Translations under genes and position numbers: made by a program | Notes under the pieces: generated by a model | The model's database searches: none | What the model was told of the DNA's origin: nothing | What the model saw: the letters and a program-made list of their open reading frames with translations, nothing else | From: Apodemus sylvaticus | Taxonomy: Eukaryota; Chordata; Mammalia; Rodentia; Muridae | Direction: 5' to 3' | NCBI RefSeq assembly: GCF_947179515.1 | Contig: NC_067477.1 | Location: 129,463,896-129,527,895 of the forward strand | DNA length: 64,000 nucleotides | Shown here: one piece after another, positions 37,350-47,699 of the stretch | How the letters are laid out: each line of letters opens with the position of its first letter | How positions within the stretch are numbered: position 1 is the stretch's first letter

Positions 37350-37820
37350 AGGAAGGAAGGAAGCAAGGAAGGAAGGGAGGAAGGAAGGAAGGAAAGGAAG
37401 GAATGAAGGAAAGGAGGAAGGAAGGAAGGAAGGAAGGAAGGAAGGAAGGAAGGGAGGAAGGAAGGAAGGAAGGAAAGGAAGGAATGAAGGAAAGGAGGAA
37501 GGAAGGGAGGGAGGAAGGAAGGAAGGAAGGAAGGGAGGGAGGAAGGAAGGAAGGGAGGAAGGAAGGAAGGAAGGAAGGGAGGAAGGAAGGAAGGAAGGAA
37601 AGGAAGAAATGAAGGAAAGGAGGAAGGAAGGGAGGGAGGGAGGAAGGGAGGGAGGAAGGGAGGGAGGAAGGAAGGAAGGGAGGGAGGAAGGAAGGGAGAG
37701 AGGGAGGAAGGAAGGGAGAGAGGGAGGGAGAGAGGAAGGGAGGGAGGGAGGGAGGAAGGAAGGAAGGAAGGAAGGAAGGAAGGAAGGAAGGAAGGAAGGA
37801 AGGAAGGAAGGGAAGTGAGA
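37350..37820. repeat. Long (GGAA)n/(GGGA)n purine array with higher-order units
   Basis: About 470 bp without a pyrimidine apart from isolated C and T. The basic unit is GGAA, mixed with GGGAGGGA. A distinctive unit with GGAATGAAGGAAAGG occurs at about 37391, 37472 and (as GAAATGAAGG) 37597. Both the 158-residue Lys/Glu/Gly frame and the 273-residue opposite frame are repeat translations. Confidence 0.98.
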
Positions 37821-37849
37821 GGAAGGGAAGGGAAAAAAGAAAGTGAGAA

Positions 37850-38955
37850 AATTCTATTGGAAAATTCTCACCTATTCCACTGATATTGGAATTAGTAGCT
37901 ACACCAGAATTTTTCTGACATCTGAAAGACAGAGGACCAGAATTCTGCCTTGGGCTTGTCTTTGTCCCTCCTCTCCATATCTTCCCCTGACACAATGAGT
38001 ACAATTCCCACGACCATATTTGACCCGGCAGAGACATTGTAAGAGGGCAAAAAAATATCATCCAGAGCCCTGAATGCTCAGGAGGAAGGCCGGAAATGAA
38101 AGGGCAGCTTTTCTTTAACTCTGATTCAGCTATATAGGTTTGTGAAAAAAACAAGACCTTGGGGGCTGGCTCAAGCTTTGGGAAATAGATGAGTATTATG
38201 TAGGCTGTATGTAGAGTCAGGAAAGCAAGCCAGTGAGCTTTCCTCTAATTCTATATTATCTTGTGTCCGTCCCAGATCCTCTATTTCTCTCCTAAGGCAC
38301 CATGGCAAACCAGCAGATAAAAGTCCTGCCTAGTGTCCCTCAGCAGCAGGCTTACTCCCCCCCCTCTCACCTCAAAGTATGAATCCCCAGGGATCAGATT
38401 GCAGAAGCCACAAAGGAAGACAACCCGACTAGGGTATTTTAAAAGAAAGCGTTGGCACTTCCTGCGGTTTTACTATGTTATCTTAAGACAGTTTTCCTCA
38501 GTTAATAAGGACAGAACAGCAAAGTGCCAGCAATCCATATGTCCCAGGATCTGCAATCTCCAGGTTGCTCCATCCACAAGTATGAAGGGCAGTATGTGTC
38601 CTCCTCTAGGTTACCAGTGTATTTAGGAAATAAAAGCAATGGCAGTCTCCTCTCACATTACAATTCTGCGTACAATCTGCTCAGGGTTTGCAAACTGGTG
38701 TTGGTCCACTGGTAATTCTGAGAAAATGGGTGAAGAGTGGTTAATGAAATGGGCACCCAACTGCACCCCCGCAAAAGTTTGTGATAGTAAAGCCACGTTA
38801 TGATTTCACACGAAATATTCTAACAAGAACACCTTCTAGCAAATTTCCCTAATGCCTTTTCTTGGGCTGTCATGGGGATAAGAGCATCTGTGAGATGCCA
38901 GGTGGGACTGTCATAGTGATCGATGGGGAGTGTTACCAGATTAAAGCCAACCAAA
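37850..38955. other. Intronic sequence, nothing recognised
   Basis: No interspersed repeat or coding signal. Confidence 0.4.
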
Positions 38956-38959
38956 GCAA

Positions 38960-39118
38960 GTTCTATCCTGGGGTAGTGGCCCAGCCTTAATTCAAGCAGT
39001 TGGTGTAGGGAGTCAGGAAGATAAGTTTAAAGCTGGACTGAAGATAACCAGTCAAAGCCAGCTTGAGCTACAAGTTGACCCTATCTATAAAAACAAAACT
39101 AAACAAAAACCAAAACCC
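38960..39118 (+). mobile_element. Very old B1/B4-like SINE remnant
   Basis: GGGGTAGTGGCCCAGCCTTAA, TTTAAAGCTGGACTGAAG, AGCCAGCTTGAGCTACAAG, ACCCTATCTATAAAAAC and an AAAC tail follow the order of a B1 but are heavily diverged. Confidence 0.5.
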
Positions 39119-39884
39119 CTGGGCCTATACCAAGACTACCTCATAAACAACAAAACAAAATGATTAGGGTGTTTTCTTATAAATCATGTGCATTTTCATT
39201 AGAAGTTTCAAACAACCATATAAAGGCATTTACATTAACTCCTACATTTGGTCCAAAAAGGTTCAAATCCTGGATCAATTATTTCTTAGTACTTTGAAGT
39301 ATTTTTCCTCTTCTCCAGATTCAATTTTTTATCATCAATGTCACATGTGTATTGGCATATTATAATGATAACTGTATAAAAATGGTGAGCTTTTGTGGAG
39401 TACATAAGGAGTCTCCTCTGAAATGACCTTGGTGATGATTCAGAAGGTAGCTCAGAATTTGAACACTTCAGTGTGCCTAAGTTATGAAATGTCCTCATTT
39501 GCGATAGTAAAATTTCTTCATATAACTAACTATTAGCCTTAGATTCTAACTAGACCTGGGAGAATGAGATTACTCCAGCAAGAGTAACAGTCTGGTTACG
39601 TGGTAAAGAAATTCTATGCACATAATCAACTTAAGCCCTTAGCAATATGGAATTACAATTTATAAATGTCTTGCCTCTGATCAAGTATTATTTTTACAAT
39701 AATTGCCGCATCACAAAATGTGCATATTCTTAGTAGCATCTTACATAGTTGTAATTTAGGTTTATGTGTGGGGTTGACTCCACAAAGGATAAATATTCCA
39801 ATCTGCTAGAATAATCCACTTATATAGAAAGTCACAGAAGTGCTCAGACTATTCCATCCAGATTTCTTTTTTAAAGGAAAATAG

Positions 39885-40012
39885 ATAATATTTTTTTATT
39901 AATTAATCAATTTATTTTTTACACTCCATATTTTATTCCCCCACCTCTGTCCACCCTCTGACTGTTCCACATCCATCCCTCCTCCCCACACCCCTGTCAT
40001 CCACATCCATCC
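39885..40012 (-). mobile_element. LINE-1 (Lx-like) 3' end fragment
   Basis: The plus strand has a T-rich end, then TTTTACACTCCATATTTTATT, CCCCCACCTCTGTCCACCC, TCTGACTGTTCCACATCC and CCTCCTCCCCACACCCCTG. This is the reverse of the 3' UTR of older rodent L1 types. Confidence 0.8.
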
Positions 40013-40439
40013 AGATGGCTAACATGAGCAAATGACCTAGGAAAATGTATTCCCATCTATGTTAGGCCATTCCTTCAATAGTCTAAAATCAGGAGATAAA
40101 ATTATTGTTATAAGTAAATTCAGAACATGCCAGATTCAAAGCAGTGTGTGCTAATTGTTCTTGTGTAATATATCCACCCTAGTATATTTTTTGTCATTTT
40201 CAATTTGCTGGTACATACATTGCTGCTCTGTTTTGATCACATCCGTTTTTCTCAGTAAACCTGCTTAAACTGGGTTGTTACATATGCTGGTCCTACTGTT
40301 TTACTTCTTGTTTTTAATCCCCAAACTGAATCAATGTCTCATATATGTACATAATCTATTTCATGGCCTCCCACACAGCAAGGTAAGTATATTGGCAATA
40401 TAAATAAATAAGAGCCAAGTGTTTATCTCTCCTGGCCTG

Positions 40440-41270
40440 CACTGATAAAGAGAGGGGCATCAGCAGCAGTAGAAGTAATAATAGAAATAATATACAATTT
40501 ATATAATATAAAATTAATAAATTTTTTAATTCTTATTTTAAAATGAAATCAAAGATTGATTGTCAGAAAGCTGAATTGGCTAAAATGCTTTGATGACTTC
40601 TTAGAGTTAATAAAGTTATATACTATGCCTAAAAATATAATTATTGTTCAAACTGAACTGCATTAACTCATCTTTTACTGTACTATACTGTACCTAGGAA
40701 ATGCCTGCAAAATGATTTGCTGAGCTTCATATTATATAAATATCCCAACTCGATTTGTTTTCTCAGTTCAGCATCTTATACCATACTAACAATAAATAAC
40801 CATAATCTCTTAAATTATCTCCTAAAATGGTATTATTATTGGCCCACAACTAAGTAATTAAATTTGATTTGTGTCTACAATAATTAATTAACCTTAACAT
40901 TTCCCAGAACAGTTAAGCTAATAATAGATCTTAGAAGATCAAATTATATTTTGCTATAGTTATTTCCACTAAACTGGTATCATTAGAGAATAACCATCAG
41001 CAGTGTGGCTCATGTGTGGGTATCAGCTACTAACCACAAATCACATCAGTGCATCCTTAATTTATTTTTTCATTAGCAGTTAACATTAGACAGAATTCCC
41101 CACTGAAAGTTAAGATAACTTGCCATGGGCTTTGATTTTGCTATTGATTGAGCTTCTACAAAAGTACAAGTGCTTCTAATTACATCCCTTAAATGGATTT
41201 TTACAGGATAATTTTAAAAGTTTTCTTGGTCATAGGTTTTATTAGATAAAACTAAGAAAATGAATGAATA
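40440..41270. other. AT-rich repeat-free block
   Basis: No repeats, and many TAATTA, ATTAAT and ATTATATAA words. Could hold conserved non-coding sequence; nothing coding was recognised. Confidence 0.35.
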
Positions 41271-41295
41271 GTTCCAGAATTATTACATTAAGTAT

Positions 41296-41298
<3 letters not shown>

Positions 41299-41326
<28 letters not shown>

Positions 41327-41508
41327 TTTTATTTTAAAGATTTATTTATTATATGTAAGTACACTGTAGTTGTTTTCAGACACACCAGAAGAGGATATCA
41401 GATCTCATTAAGGATGATTGGGAGCCAACATATGGTCGCTGGATTTGAACTCAGGACCTTCGGAAGAGCAGTCAGTGCTCTTAACGACTGAGCCATCTCT
41501 CCAGCCCC
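41299..41508 (-). mobile_element. B2 SINE with 16-bp target-site duplication
   Basis: On the minus strand: GGGGCTGGAGAGATGGCTCAG, TCGTTAAGAGCACTGACTGC, CCTGAGTTCAAATCCAGCG, then the B2 3' domain and a (TAAA)n tail. The direct repeat TTACATTAAGTATTTA lies at 41283..41298 and 41509..41524. Confidence 0.97.
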
Positions 41509-41604
41509 TTACATTAAGTATTTAAATGACATCTTCAATACTTAAAAGCAAGGCAAAAGATTACAAGTTCTTAGTATCTTAACTACAAACAGAAATGTTG
41601 GTTA

Positions 41605-41895
41605 CTGAGAGTTGAGGAGAGGGCTCAGATAGTAAAATGTTTACTACACAAGCATTAAGACTTAAGGCTGGATCCCTAGCAGGCATGTAGGAAGGAAGGG
41701 AAGATCACATTTACAAGTCCAGCACTAGGAAGCTAGGCAGAGCCTTAGAGCTTACTTTACAGCCAGACTGTCCAGTTGCTAAGAGCTCTGGATTCAGTGA
41801 GAGTCTGTCTCAAAAACCATCAACATCTGGCCTCTACGAGCATGTGCACACACATGCACACATCCACACATCAACACACAGACACACAAAAGACC
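41605..41895 (+). mobile_element. B4/RSINE-type SINE
   Basis: The ID-like head AGGAGAGGGCTCAGATAG and GGCTGGATCCCTAGCAGGC is followed by a B1-like body, AAGTCCAGCACTAGGAAGC and GTGAGAGTCTGTCTCAAAAAC. It ends ACATCTGGCCTCTACGAGC and a CA-rich tail. Confidence 0.75.
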
Positions 41896-42799
41896 CAACA
41901 TATTTTCTATGACAGCTACTAAATGTCGGGATAACAACAGGATATTAGACTGAATTATGTTCTCAGATCTAGTCTACATGTATGCAGATAGGGTTCCATG
42001 TAGTTAAAATATCATTATCATTATTAGTATACTCCATATCTACATTTAAAACTTTTATTCACAGAAAGTTGGTATTCAAGAGAAACAGATGATGCTTGAA
42101 ATCTCCTTAGTTCTAGAAATCAAATAATCGATAAAACTGTACTGCTTCTGTCTCTATCAGTGATCAGATTGGACCCTATTTCAACCATGGTTAATGGACC
42201 CTTGAAAGTAGATAACCCTTAAGTTTAATCTTTGCTATGAATCTCTTTAGGGTGCCTTGGAAAGAATAAACTCTGGCTTTGTACAGACTACTCAAATGAA
42301 ACTTTTGCGTCAACATCTCCATCTGTGCACTGTAGGTTTAAAAGACAGTCAACTCTCAAAACTAGCTGTGTACTTGGGTAAGCCAGAAACTTGCTCTGAA
42401 CAACAACCTGGGCTGCGTGCTCACCCCTAACTTCAGGATGAGAAAATTTCAAGGCTAAGTCTCAGTCACACAGAAATCTGTAGAACCAACAGCCCTACCC
42501 AGCACCTGCAAATCTTGGTAGCAATGGAATTCTACAAAGTCAAGCTGAAATCTATTTAAGATTAAAATGCTGGAAAAGACAAAAAAAATCAATGCAGGGC
42601 TGTAACTTCATTCTATTTAAAAATGAAATGCTTTTTTGTCTCTAACATTTCTCATTTCATTGTAGAGAATACAGTACAGTATGAATTTTTCTACACTGGT
42701 ATTTTGTGGTTGGTCTAGAAAACCCAGGGGCTCCAAGGGGAGCCATGCAGCTTGAGGTTCCAAATCTGACTCTCAGAACTCTGTAAAAAAAAAATGTAA

Positions 42800-42965
42800 T
42801 GTGGTCCCTATCTCCTCCGGGATCCTCCTTCCCCCAACTCTTCTATAGGACTTCTTGATCTGAGTCTAATGTTTGACTCTGGGTCTTCTGCTTCTGCTTT
42901 GGTTATCTGCTGGGTGGAGCTTCTCAGAGGATATACTCATGGCAGTTGAAGGAGGAAGGAAGCTC
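42800..42965 (-). mobile_element. Probable L1 3'-region fragment, inverted to the next one
   Basis: CTCTTCTATAGGACTTCTTG, TCTAATGTTTGACTCTGGG, TCTTCTGCTTCTGC and CTGCTGGGTGGAGCTTCTCAG resemble the reverse of older rodent L1 3' sequence. The match is by memory of word order and could be partial. Confidence 0.5.
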
Positions 42966-43084
42966 TGCAGCATGTCCCTGTAGATCCTCTGAGGACAGCA
43001 CAGAACATTACTCCCCAACGTGGGAAGGATTTCTACTGTATTCATTTATGTTCCTCTCACATAGGGCACCTCAGTATCCAGGCC

Positions 43085-43495
43085 AGCTGTCCATCAGAGT
43101 TAAGTAACCTTGGGAATTCCCAGAGACTGAACCACCAACCAAAGAGCACAAGGACTAGACCTACGCCCCCCCCCCCACACACACACACATATGTGGCAGA
43201 TGTGCAGCTGGGTCTTCGTGCAGATCCTTCAATAACTAGAGCAGGAGCTTACCCTGACTCTTTTGCCTGCTTGGAGATACTGTACCCCCAACTGGTCTGC
43301 CTTGCCTGGCCTCATTGGAAGAGGATGTGCCTAGTGCTGCAGTGATTTGAGGTGCTAGGATGGGTAACTACCCAGGGGGCACCTCCATCTTCTCAGAGGT
43401 GAAGAAGAGAGGGGTGGGAGGAAAGGGGCCATGTTAGGGGGAACTTAGAGGAAGGGGAATTCAATTGGGCTGTAAAATGAATAAATTAATAAATG
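43085..43495 (+). mobile_element. LINE-1 (Lx-like) 3' end
   Basis: GAGACTGAACCACCAACCA, a C-run then a CA-run, GGCAGATGTGCAGCTGGG, TGCCTGGCCTCATTGGAAG, GGCACCTCCATCTTCTCAG, GGAACTTAGAGGAAGGGG and TGGGCTGTAAAATGAATAAA give the 3' UTR of an older rodent L1 in sense orientation, with a TAAA-type tail. Confidence 0.85.
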
Positions 43496-43511
43496 GGGAA
43501 ATTGGAGCTTG

Positions 43512-43735
43512 GTGATGAGCCATTGTGATCAGAGCACTGAGGATGTGAAGACAGGTGGGTCCTTGGCACATGATTGCTGTCCAGCCAGCTGTCCTAAGAC
43601 TACTCTAACCACTGAGCTACAGATGACTGGAGACTGTCTCAGAAAACCGGATGAAATGCTCCTGAAGGATGTCACACCTTTGGCCTTTGTCCACTACACA
43701 TGCATTTACACGCATACACAAAGACAAAAGAAGGT
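43512..43735 (+). mobile_element. B4-type SINE, degraded
   Basis: CACTGAGGATGTGAAGACAGG, TTGCTGTCCAGCCAGC, GAGACTGTCTCAGAAAAC and GATGTCACACCTTTGGCC, then ACACATGCATTTACACGC. The order fits the 3' two thirds of B4. Confidence 0.6.
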
Positions 43736-43739
43736 ACCA

Positions 43740-45685
43740 GTTCTACGAAGGTTCAACAGGTCCACCAATTCTTACAAATTTTCAAAGGAAACATTGATTT
43801 GTAAAAATTGAAGCTTGCCAATAGTCCCCCCTTAGCAAGAATAAAATCGATTTAATTGCATTGAAAAGAACAAATGTTTTAAATGAAGCTTGGTGGAATG
43901 TCATTCCAGCAAAGCACTTCTAAATGTTAAGACTTTCTTTTTTATCTTATTATTATTATGTCATCAAACAGAAGATTGTTTATCTATGGCTTGATTAAAA
44001 CCTTAGAGAACAGAGCAACAACAAAATAAACTTAACTTCAGTAAGAAAAAAGCTGCTATTCCTAAGAGAAAGCATGCTGTATCAAAGACTGGCTTTGGCA
44101 TAGTTAAGGGTTACCTTTGGATTTCATTAAAATTTTATATGGATTATGGATGCTGTCTATAGCTGAAGTCACTAGAAAATGTAGTGGAAGAAAGAGCAAG
44201 TGGAGAAATTAGATACTGTGTGCTAACTTGGAGCAGATCATAGTCAGTGCAAAGTCCTGAGAAGAAGTCTTTCTAAGAGTGTGTACAATACTAATTCGCT
44301 ACTGTATTCTATTTCCATAAAATACATTTCAGTAGGTAGGAACTCGACATCATAAAACAAATACTAGTGCAAACACTCCCCACCTCCACACACTACATTA
44401 AGGTGATGAGCATAATCTCTCATTCCTTTAATTTCGATATGAAATCGGCTTCAACAACCGTTCATTTCTATTATAGAATGTCAAAGAAACCTAAGGATCA
44501 TAGAAAGCCCTTTCAAGGAAACATCGTCCCTCTACCCATCCCTGACTTAATTTTTGCTTTCTTTTTGCAAATGCCATTCTTGGTGAGCATACACTTGCCA
44601 TTTGAACATATCTCCTGCTAGCTCAGACTTTAACCAAGTTTACAATTTATCTTATTAAATATATTATTCATAATTACCCAAGTTACCAATGCTTCAGTCA
44701 GCACTCTTTCTCATTTTAAGGTCTTTTGATGGACTACAGATACTACCATGTCCTCTCTTCTGTCCTTCCCTTAATCCCACCCTCCCTTTCTCCCTTCCTT
44801 CTTTCTTGATCCTATCTGGTTTTTCTGTTTTGTTTTGTTTTGTTTTTGTTGTTGTTGCTGTTGCTGTTGTAGTTTACTCTGGGGGTGAGACAGGAGACCT
44901 TGCTTTCTCAATAGTAGCTCTTGATAGAAAAATCATTTCATACATGATGAGTCCATGACACAGCAAGGCATCATGAGAGGGCAAAGCATTAGTAAAGAGA
45001 GGAAAGAGTCAGCCATTTGCCACCTCTTTGTCTCTGTCCCATGCTTCTTCTGCAAGAATTCTTGGTAGAAATCTTACTTCTGTCTCTATTATATATCACT
45101 AGGGTAAAAAGGTTCACATCATCATGTAAAAGAAAAACCATATTTAGAAGTAAATATACCCATGTTGGAATCCAGTTGAGGAAGCAGGACTAGTCATATG
45201 TCATAATTCAAAATTAGCCTACATGTAGACACATTATCATAGAGTCTCATAATACACAATATCAAATAAAAGTCATAGAAACATTCAGTCAACCCTGGTA
45301 GTCAGGACATTCTCAGAGGTCTCTCATTTTCAGGCTTTTCCAAGTTATTCAACAATAGTTAGTAAGTTTGTGGTGTATTAAACATTTATTTTCAGTATTT
45401 ATGAGTTATATATATATATACATATATGCACTCTTCATGATTCCAAACAGAATAAAACTTTTCAACTTATCTTTTGTAATATATTAAAATTTTTTGTAAT
45501 TTTATCATAGTCTTTGATGTATATGAAGTATGTAAAAGTGAAAAACTAAAAAAAAATGATATATACAAGATCTTGTATATTGTGCATATTGAAAAGAGAC
45601 GCCTATGAGAGACCTGTTATTTTGAAGATAATATTACTTAATAATTATGGTTTCTTGAATTCCATTGAAATGGAAAAGTGTAGAT
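43740..45685. other. Slc8a1: Intron downstream of the donor, mostly unique
   Basis: It contains a TTTTG/TTGC-rich tract at 44822..44872 and a TA/CATATA run at 45409..45427. On the minus strand an AATAAA hexamer sits at 45390..45385, about 400 nt past the donor. It is a possible but untested intronic poly(A) signal. Confidence 0.5.
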
Positions 45686-45689
45686 ACTC

Positions 45690-45782
45690 ACATGCATAAA
45701 GACATACATACACACACACATACACGCACGCACACACACACACATACATGCACACTCACATACATGCACACTCACACACAAG
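45690..45782 (-). repeat. UG-rich (TG/CA) tract directly downstream of the exon 2 donor
   Basis: On the plus strand this is a CA-rich array with CATACA and CGCACG interruptions. In the transcript it reads as UGUGUGUG with UGUAUG and UGAGUGUGCAUG units, starting 3 nt after the GUAAGUUACU donor context. UG repeats bind TDP-43 and CELF proteins; an effect on this exon is inference. Confidence 0.85.
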
Positions 45783-45784
45783 TA

Positions 45785-45792
45785 ACTTACAC
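45785..45792 (-). promoter_or_regulatory. Slc8a1: 5' splice site of exon 2 (GTAAGT donor)
   Basis: On the minus strand the exon ends GAAATAGT and the intron begins GTAAGT at 45790..45785, a perfect match to the +1 to +6 consensus, though exon position -1 is T rather than G. The donor splits the valine codon after two bases. If the intron were retained, the first intronic G would complete the same valine and the next codon would be TAA (45789..45787). Confidence 0.93.
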
Positions 45793-47589
45793 TATTTCAT
45801 CATTCTGGAATTCGAGCTCTCCACAGGTGTCCTCAAAGTCTTCCCCTCCACCTCGGGCTGTGCCTTCAACAGTTTTATAAGGGACGACAACATTTCCTCG
45901 AGCTCCAGAGGTTCTCAGCACCTTCACCTCCATGATGCCAATGCTCTCACTCACGTGAGTCATGGGTTCCTCAAATGTAAAGATGCCGGCATGGTCATCA
46001 TCAAAAATGGTTATGGTGGCAGTGCTGGGTGACCCAAGACAAGCAATTGAAGATGTATGATTGGATTCTAGTATGCCATCTTCCGAAACTTCTGAAGAGA
46101 CTCTGACATTGCTAAGATGCACAAGGAAGTTTTCATCTTCTTCAAAAATATCATCATCAATGATGCCAACTCTGATTTCCTTCTGGGTCTCCCCTGGTTT
46201 GAAGATCACAGTCCCTTCCGTGAATTCATAATCGGACCCAGCATTGGCTGTGCCATCTTCTGTCCTGAAGTCAACAAACACAGTGTTGGTCAAGTCACCC
46301 CCTCTGCGAATAATGGTGAGGGCCACAGTACCACAGTTCTCTAGACACTGGTATGTCCCTTGCTCAAAGAAGACCTTACTGACTGGGTCACTTTCAGCCA
46401 CGTCTATGTTGACTTCATGCATGCTGACAGCCTTCCTTGCCTGGTCAGCCGCATGCCTCTTCAAAATGTTGCCAGCTCCAGTCATCAGGCGAGTAGCTTG
46501 AATCCGGTAAAATGCTCGGCTTTTTTGCTGCTGACTTAGGACTTGATAGTTGGCTAATTCTATTAATTGCTCAATTTCTTTCTCAGGATGTTTCTGCTTA
46601 AGTTCCTTCAGAATCCTTGCCATCTCACGCCTCGCTTCCTCATCATCTTGGTCCCTCTCATCAACTTCCAAAACCAAAGCACCGTCTAAGAAATTGTCAA
46701 CATGAGAGTTGACCACCTTCCCATCCATTTCGATTTCCGTTTTGGAAGCTGGTCTGTCTCCTTCATGTTCAATGATCATCCCCCTCTGCTTGCCAGCCCT
46801 GTACCGCTTGTAGACATACTTGTAAAAGAGAAGCCGCCTGTCTGCTACCCAAGCAAACACAACACAGATGGGAAAGAAGAAGAAAGTGAGCAATCCTTCC
46901 CAGACCTCCACAACACCAGGAGAGCTGACAGACAAAATTATATAAAGCCAGGTATAGGCAAAGATGCTCCAAGCTGCTGTCACAAAGAACACGCGCAGAT
47001 GCTTAATCTTCCTTGTCTCCCCATCAGGGACCACATAAACACAAAGTGCAATGATGACGAACATGTTAAAGGCGGCACTTCCCACAATGGTGCTGGGACC
47101 CAGGTCCCCTGCTGTGAAGTTATGGCCACACACTTCAATGACTGACAGGAGAATCTCAGGAGCGGAAGATCCCAGGGCCATCAAGGTCAGGTTCGACACA
47201 GTCTCATTCCAGATTCTCACTGTAGTCTTGGTGGTCTCTCCATTCGGTTTCTTTATCGTTATTTCTTTTTCTTGAGAGGTGATGACTTCTATAGAGGACA
47301 TAAACCGGTCGGCAATAATAGAAACGCCAAGGAACATGTAGACCATGGCCACAAAATACACAGTTGCTCTAGCAATTTTATCCCCAAAAGATGGGTCTTG
47401 GGGTTCCCAAATGGGCAAAATCACCCCTTTCTTACAGTAATATGAGCCAGTACATTCAGTGGTTTCATTTCCTCCTGTTTCTGCCTCTGTATCTGCAGTT
47501 ATATGGTCAACATGGGAAAAGAGGAGAGTCACCAGAGCTACCAGACGAAATCCCATTGAAACATTGGGTGGGAGACTTAATCGGAGCAT
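45791..47589 (-). CDS. Slc8a1: Sodium/calcium exchanger 1 (NCX1), coding part of exon 2 (residues 1-599 plus 2 nt)
   Basis: NCX1 is a plasma-membrane antiporter that exchanges 3 Na+ for 1 Ca2+ and clears calcium in heart, neurons and kidney. The visible N-terminal 600 residues contain a cleavable signal peptide (about 1-32, beginning MLRLSLPPNV) and an N-glycosylation sequon at N41. The first membrane half includes the alpha-1 repeat (GSSAPE at 140-145, hydrophobic runs at about 75-95, 165-187, 198-222 and 230-250). The XIP autoinhibitory segment lies at 251-270 (RRLLFYKYVY then KRYRAGKQRG). CBD1 spans about 400-532, with acidic calcium ligands in DDDIFEEDE (478-486) and DDD (530-532). CBD2 begins at about 533. 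Family length is about 970 residues, so roughly 38% lies on later exons. The start at 47589 is the family start, with A at -3. The frame stays open upstream to 47700, but that part is intronic. The last codon (V600) is split GT|G by the donor, so the intron is phase 2. Identity is clear from motif order; the symbol is safe. Confidence 0.97.
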
Positions 47590-47620
47590 GTTGTACAGTA
47601 AGACTTCCAACTGTTCCAAC
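45791..47620 (-). ncRNA. Slc8a1: Slc8a1 exon 2 / source of circular RNA circSlc8a1
   Basis: The exon runs from the base after the acceptor (47620) to the base before the donor (45791), 1830 nt, with 31 nt of 5' UTR before the start codon. Published work describes a circular transcript made by back-splicing of NCX1 exon 2, abundant in heart and brain. That is family knowledge. The sequence itself shows only the exon with intact splice sites. Its length is a multiple of three (610 codons) and it is open throughout in the NCX1 frame. In a circle the terminal GT joins the leading G to give a valine codon, then ten further codons return to the start methionine. Exon size and boundaries fit the known circle; expression cannot be seen from DNA. 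Confidence 0.65.
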
Positions 47621-47672
47621 CTGCAGTTTAAAAAAAAAAAGAGGAAGAGGAAGAGGAATCGCATCATTAGAG
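47621..47672 (-). promoter_or_regulatory. Slc8a1: 3' splice site of exon 2: branch-point candidate, pyrimidine tract and AG
   Basis: Read on the minus strand, a branch-point-like CTAAT (A at 47667, 47 nt from the exon) is followed by a repeated CCTCTT pyrimidine tract, a run of about ten T, then AAACTGCAG ending at 47621. The strong tract explains why the translated frame just upstream reads as a run of Phe and Leu; that run is intron, not protein. A second AG ten bases into the exon (AACAG) is a possible but weaker alternative acceptor. Confidence 0.85.
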
Positions 47673-47699
47673 TCAAAGCATCATTAATAACAGAGTCCA

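Noticed and set aside
37333..38154. 273-codon minus-strand frame and 158-codon plus-strand frame
   Set aside because: Both mainly translate the GGAA/TTCC array (Phe-Leu-Pro-Ser or Lys-Glu-Gly repeats).
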